Part shown: one piece after another, positions 5,774 to 8,353 of the stretch | Position numbering within the stretch: position 1 is the first letter of the stretch | How the letters are laid out: each line of letters opens with the position of its first letter | The notes under the pieces: generated by a model | Told to the model about the DNA's origin: nothing | The model's input: the letters and a program-made list of their open reading frames with translations, nothing else | The model's database searches: none | Program-made: the position numbers and the translations under genes | DNA from: an uncultured Phycisphaerales bacterium | GTDB taxonomy: Bacteria; Planctomycetota; Phycisphaerae; Phycisphaerales; SM1A02 | Assembly (NCBI GenBank): GCA_946886375.1 | Contig: CAMPIL010000153.1 | Coordinates: forward strand, 1-8,353 | DNA length: 8,353 nucleotides | Direction of reading: 5' to 3'

Positions 5774-7222
5774 ATGGCAAAGCCAACCCCCTCCCGGCGA
5801 GCGGCCGCTGACCGCAGTTCGCCCGCCGTTGAAATCACCACGTTTCCCAATGCCGTTCGTTACCTGCTGGATCGCGTGGACTACGAACGCATGCGCATCA
5901 TCCGCTACGACGAGAAAACGTTCAAACTCGATCGCATGCGGCGATTGCTGGAGGAATTGGGCAATCCGCACGAGCAGGTCAAAATGGTGCATGTCGCCGG
6001 GACCGTCGGCAAGGGTTCCACGGTCGCCATGATCGCATCGATGTTGCAGGGCTGCGGTTACGCCGTGGGCATGTACACCAGCCCGCACGTGACCGACATT
6101 CGCGAGCGAATTGCGATCAATGGGCAGTGGATCGGCAAGACCGAGTTCACCGAACTTGGCAAGCAGGTCGCGCAAGTCGCGGAGAAGATGGACTTCGAGC
6201 CCACGTTCTTTGAACTGGTGACGGCGATGGCGTTCAAGTACTTCGCCGAGCAGGCCGTCGATATTGCTGTGATCGAGGTCGGCTTGGGCGGGCGGCTTGA
6301 TTCCACCAACGTCATCCGGCCGGAGGTGTCGATCGTCACGCAGATCGACTACGACCACACGCACCTGCTGGGGCGAACGCTGGACAAGATCGCGCGCGAG
6401 AAGGCGGGGATATTCAAGCGGGGCGTGCCGGCGTTCACCATCGAGCAGCCGCGCGATGCAGAAGTCGCGCTCAAGAGCGCCGCGGATGAAATCGGCGCGC
6501 CGCTGAAGGTCATCAACAAGGACATCGAGTTCAGTTTCCGATTTGGAGCGACGGATGACCTTGGCCCGCACACGCGTGTGTGCCTGATCACCCAGAGCAG
6601 CCAGTTCATGCACCTGCCCGTGCCGTTGCCGGGCGAACACCAGGCGCTCAACTGCGCCTTGGCGCTGGCCGCGGTGGATTCACTGAAGACCTCTGGCTTC
6701 AACATTCCCGAAGCGCAGTTGCATGAAGGCCTGGCCAGGACGAGCCTGCCGGGGCGCATGGAACTCTTGTGGGATCAGCCGCGCATTCTGGTGGATGGCG
6801 CGCACAACGCCGCATCGGTCGGCGCGCTGATGCGCTGCGTCGGCGCGCACGTGCCCTACGACAGCATGGTGTGCATCTTCGGCTGCTGCGAGGACAAGGA
6901 CATTTCGGCGATGCTGGAAAAGGTCGCCCTGGGCGGCGACAAGATCATCTTCACCCGCGCCAAGAGCAATCCCCGCGCGGCCGACCCCGATGAACTGCAA
7001 CGGGAATTTGCCGAAAAATCCGGCAAAATGAGCCAGGTGGCACGCACCCTGCCCGAGGCGCTGGACTTGGCCAGCCGGGCCGTGGGTCGCGATGACCTCA
7101 TCGTCGTCACCGGCAGTTTCTACCTCGTGGGCGACTGCAAGAAGTACCTCTCGGAACTGGACAAGAAGCAGATTCAGACCCAGAACGAGCGGGCGGCTGC
7201 GGCGCCGGCACGATCCAAATGA
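5774..7222 (+). CDS. folC: Folylpolyglutamate synthase / dihydrofolate synthase family
   Basis: 482 residues of the Mur-ligase-like FolC family, which adds glutamate to folates (and in many bacteria to dihydropteroate) using ATP in the cytoplasm. Motifs in order are the P-loop HVAGTVGKGS (73-82), YTSPHVTDIRERI (101-113), VGLGGRLDSTN (169-179), DYDHTHLLG (192-200), REKAGIFK with the expected carbamylated Lys210 (208-215), PLPGEHQALN (284-293) and the C-terminal-domain signature LVDGAHN (339-345). The P-loop has Val where most members have Asn or Lys (GTVGKGS). The first 23 residues and the Ala/Arg-rich last 20 look like unstructured extensions. No Shine-Dalgarno precedes ATG 5774; the nearest GGAGG is 25 bases away, fitting the leaderless promoter proposed here. 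leuS follows after 76 bases on the same strand. Dual versus single substrate use cannot be decided from the sequence. Confidence 0.93.
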   Translation: MAKPTPSRRAAADRSSPAVEITTFPNAVRYLLDRVDYERMRIIRYDEKTFKLDRMRRLLEELGNPHEQVKMVHVAGTVGKGSTVAMIASMLQGCGYAVGMYTSPHVTDIRERIAINGQWIGKTEFTELGKQVAQVAEKMDFEPTFFELVTAMAFKYFAEQAVDIAVIEVGLGGRLDSTNVIRPEVSIVTQIDYDHTHLLGRTLDKIAREKAGIFKRGVPAFTIEQPRDAEVALKSAADEIGAPLKVINKDIEFSFRFGATDDLGPHTRVCLITQSSQFMHLPVPLPGEHQALNCALALAAVDSLKTSGFNIPEAQLHEGLARTSLPGRMELLWDQPRILVDGAHNAASVGALMRCVGAHVPYDSMVCIFGCCEDKDISAMLEKVALGGDKIIFTRAKSNPRAADPDELQREFAEKSGKMSQVARTLPEALDLASRAVGRDDLIVVTGSFYLVGDCKKYLSELDKKQIQTQNERAAAAPARSK

Positions 7223-7251
7223 TTGACGTTGTCGGCGGCAGGAGTTGTTCG

Positions 7252-7302
7252 TTGACATCACGCAGTCGGCGGCGAACAACTACCATGACTTTGCAGCCAT
7301 GA
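7252..7302 (+). CDS. Possible 16-codon leader ORF overlapping the leuS start
   Basis: TTG 7252 follows AGGAG (7240-7244) at a spacing of seven and opens [16 protein letters not shown]. Its TGA (7300-7302) overlaps the leuS ATG as ATGA. leuS has no Shine-Dalgarno of its own in the last 20 bases, so this frame could deliver ribosomes to it by reinitiation. The peptide has one Leu codon only, so it is not a leucine-sensing attenuator of the classical kind. An internal ATG (7285) gives the five-residue version MTLQP. A real peptide is unproven; the arrangement could be chance. Confidence 0.3.
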   Translation: MTSRSRRRTTTMTLQP

Positions 7303-8353
7303 CTTCGCACACGACATCCCAGTCGGCTCAGCCGCTTTCCGGCGACACGGAGTATCCCTTCCGCTACACCGCGAAACTGGCCAACGCCGTCGAACTCAAG
7401 TGGCAGGCGCAATGGGAGCAGCAGGAGACGTTCCGCGCACTCAATCCCGGCGAAGCTGGGTTCGACAGTTCCAAGCCGAAGTACTTCGTGCTGGACATGT
7501 TCCCTTATCCATCCGGCGCGGGCTTGCACGTGGGGCATCCCGAAGGCTACACCGCGACGGACATCATCGCGCGGTACATGCGGCACAAAGGCCGCAATGT
7601 TCTGCACCCGATGGGATGGGACGCCTTCGGCCTTCCCGCCGAGCAATATGCGATCCAGACCGGCGTGCACCCGGCGATCACCACGCGCAACGCCATTGAC
7701 ACCTTTCGCAGGCAGTTGAAGCGATTTGGTTTCTCCTACGACTGGTCGCGCGAGTTCGCCACGATCGATCCCGATTACTACAAGTGGACGCAGTGGATCT
7801 GGCTGAAGGCGTACAACGCGTGGTATGACGTCGAGCAAAACAAGGCGCGGCCAATCGCCGAGCTGATCGCCGCGCTCGACGCCGGCTGCGACGCTTGCGG
7901 CATCGCCGCAGCCGATTGGAAAAGATTCTCACCACAACAGAAGCGGCAATTCATCGATCATCAGCGTCTCGTCTATCTCGCCGAGCAAACCGTGAACTGG
8001 TGTCCGAAACTGGGCACTGCGCTGGCGAACGAGGAAGTCATCGACGGCAAGTCCGAGCGCGGCGGGTACCCGGTGTACCGCAAGCCGCTGAAGCAGTGGA
8101 TGTTCCGCATCACCGCCTATGCCGACCGGTTGCTCAACGATCTGGACCTGGTGAAGTGGCCGGAATCCACGCGCACGCAACAGGCTGAATGGATCGGCCG
8201 CAGCGAGGGCGCGGAGATTCAATTTCCAATCGCCGCTGGCCCTGCCCGGCGGATTGCATCGCTGACGGTATTCACGACTCGTCCCGACACGATTTTCGGC
8301 GCAACGACCATGAACGTCGCGCCGAAGATGGTGTCGGGACGAGTCGTGAATAC
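7299..8353 (+). CDS. leuS: Leucyl-tRNA synthetase, 3'-truncated
   Basis: The first 351 codons of a class Ia synthetase (about 850-950 residues when complete) that charges tRNA-Leu. Visible are [13 protein letters not shown] (68-80) with the HIGH-type [18 protein letters not shown] (106-119), [18 protein letters not shown] (233-250), [14 protein letters not shown] (266-279) and the start of the CP1 editing domain with the threonine-rich TTRPDT (326-331). The KMSKS site and the anticodon domain are off the contig. About 40 residues (178-221, including CDACG) are inserted before NWCP. The zinc cysteines that follow NWCP in E. coli-type enzymes are absent, with KSERGG in their place. I recall both features from planctomycete LeuRS. 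Sequence after VAP (residue 342) no longer fits the family (EHPLV expected) and coincides with the terminal inverted repeat, so the last 23-30 bases are probably not native. ATG 7299 is the only suitable start. Confidence 0.93.
   Translation, partial: MTSHTTSQSAQPLSGDTEYPFRYTAKLANAVELKWQAQWEQQETFRALNPGEAGFDSSKPKYFVLDMFPYPSGAGLHVGHPEGYTATDIIARYMRHKGRNVLHPMGWDAFGLPAEQYAIQTGVHPAITTRNAIDTFRRQLKRFGFSYDWSREFATIDPDYYKWTQWIWLKAYNAWYDVEQNKARPIAELIAALDAGCDACGIAAADWKRFSPQQKRQFIDHQRLVYLAEQTVNWCPKLGTALANEEVIDGKSERGGYPVYRKPLKQWMFRITAYADRLLNDLDLVKWPESTRTQQAEWIGRSEGAEIQFPIAAGPARRIASLTVFTTRPDTIFGATTMNVAPKMVSGRVVN
8268..8353. repeat. Perfect 23-bp inverted repeat ending at the last base
   Basis: Bases 8268-8290 and 8331-8353 are exact reverse complements over 23 positions, with a 40-base spacer between them. 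The left arm is genuine leuS coding (VFTTRPDT). The right arm reads KMVSGRVVN in the leuS frame, which does not fit the family. The match stops inward at 8291/8330 and runs to the contig end outward. This is the pattern of a fold-back (snap-back) chimera at an assembly end. Confidence 0.9.

Noticed and set aside
5699..6640. 313-codon minus-strand frame opposite folC
   Set aside because: Antisense to a motif-complete folC; composition is typical of a shadow frame.
7252..7257. Perfect TTGACA -35 hexamer upstream of leuS
   Set aside because: No acceptable -10 occurs 16-18 bases downstream (the sequence there is near AACAAC), so a leuS promoter is not supported. The same bases serve better as the start of the short ORF.
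1..8353. Search for defence systems, mobile elements, tRNA/rRNA genes or biosynthetic clusters
   Set aside because: None seen. The genes are housekeeping or unassigned envelope proteins with uniform composition and no transposase, integrase or terminal repeats other than the contig-end fold-back.

Overview
This 8353-base, GC-rich window looks like a complete metagenomic contig carrying ordinary chromosomal genes of a planctomycete-like bacterium, possibly Phycisphaerae. Both ends cut through genes. The lineage call rests on three sequence signs: an N-terminal zinc ribbon of the CRKCGYNLQGL...CPECG type on a membrane protein, a LeuRS with an extra segment before the NWCP motif and without the usual CxxC zinc cluster, and a stand-alone MoxR ATPase. 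It is inference, not a database result.

Layout. On the minus strand, 1-601 is the first part of a zinc-ribbon membrane protein with a TTG start; its 3' end lies off the contig. A 186-base divergent gap with a good extended -10 (729-737) leads into a MoxR-family AAA+ ATPase on plus (788-1720). A strong RNA-type stem-loop (1750-1799) and a candidate promoter separate it from an unrecognised six-helix membrane protein (1856-2824). A 93-base convergent gap with three small GC hairpins follows.

The minus strand then carries a likely operon, read from right to left: a secreted or periplasmic protein of about 12 ankyrin repeats (5574-4195), hypoxanthine phosphoribosyltransferase hpt (to 3586) and a two-helix membrane protein with a bacterial PH domain (3589-2918). 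The hpt stop overlaps the GTG start of the PH gene by four bases, so the last two are probably translationally coupled. A 199-base divergent gap separates this operon from folC (5774-7222), which appears to have a leaderless or near-leaderless mRNA, and from the 5' two-fifths or so of leuS (7299 to the end). A 16-codon reading frame with a good Shine-Dalgarno overlaps the leuS start.

Functionally the window mixes purine salvage (hpt), folate polyglutamylation (folC) and tRNA charging (leuS) with envelope proteins of unknown role. I found no defence system, mobile element, CRISPR array or RNA gene. The most striking non-genic signal is a perfect 23-base inverted repeat whose right arm ends on the last base. 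It breaks the expected LeuRS sequence and is best explained as a fold-back assembly or library artefact.
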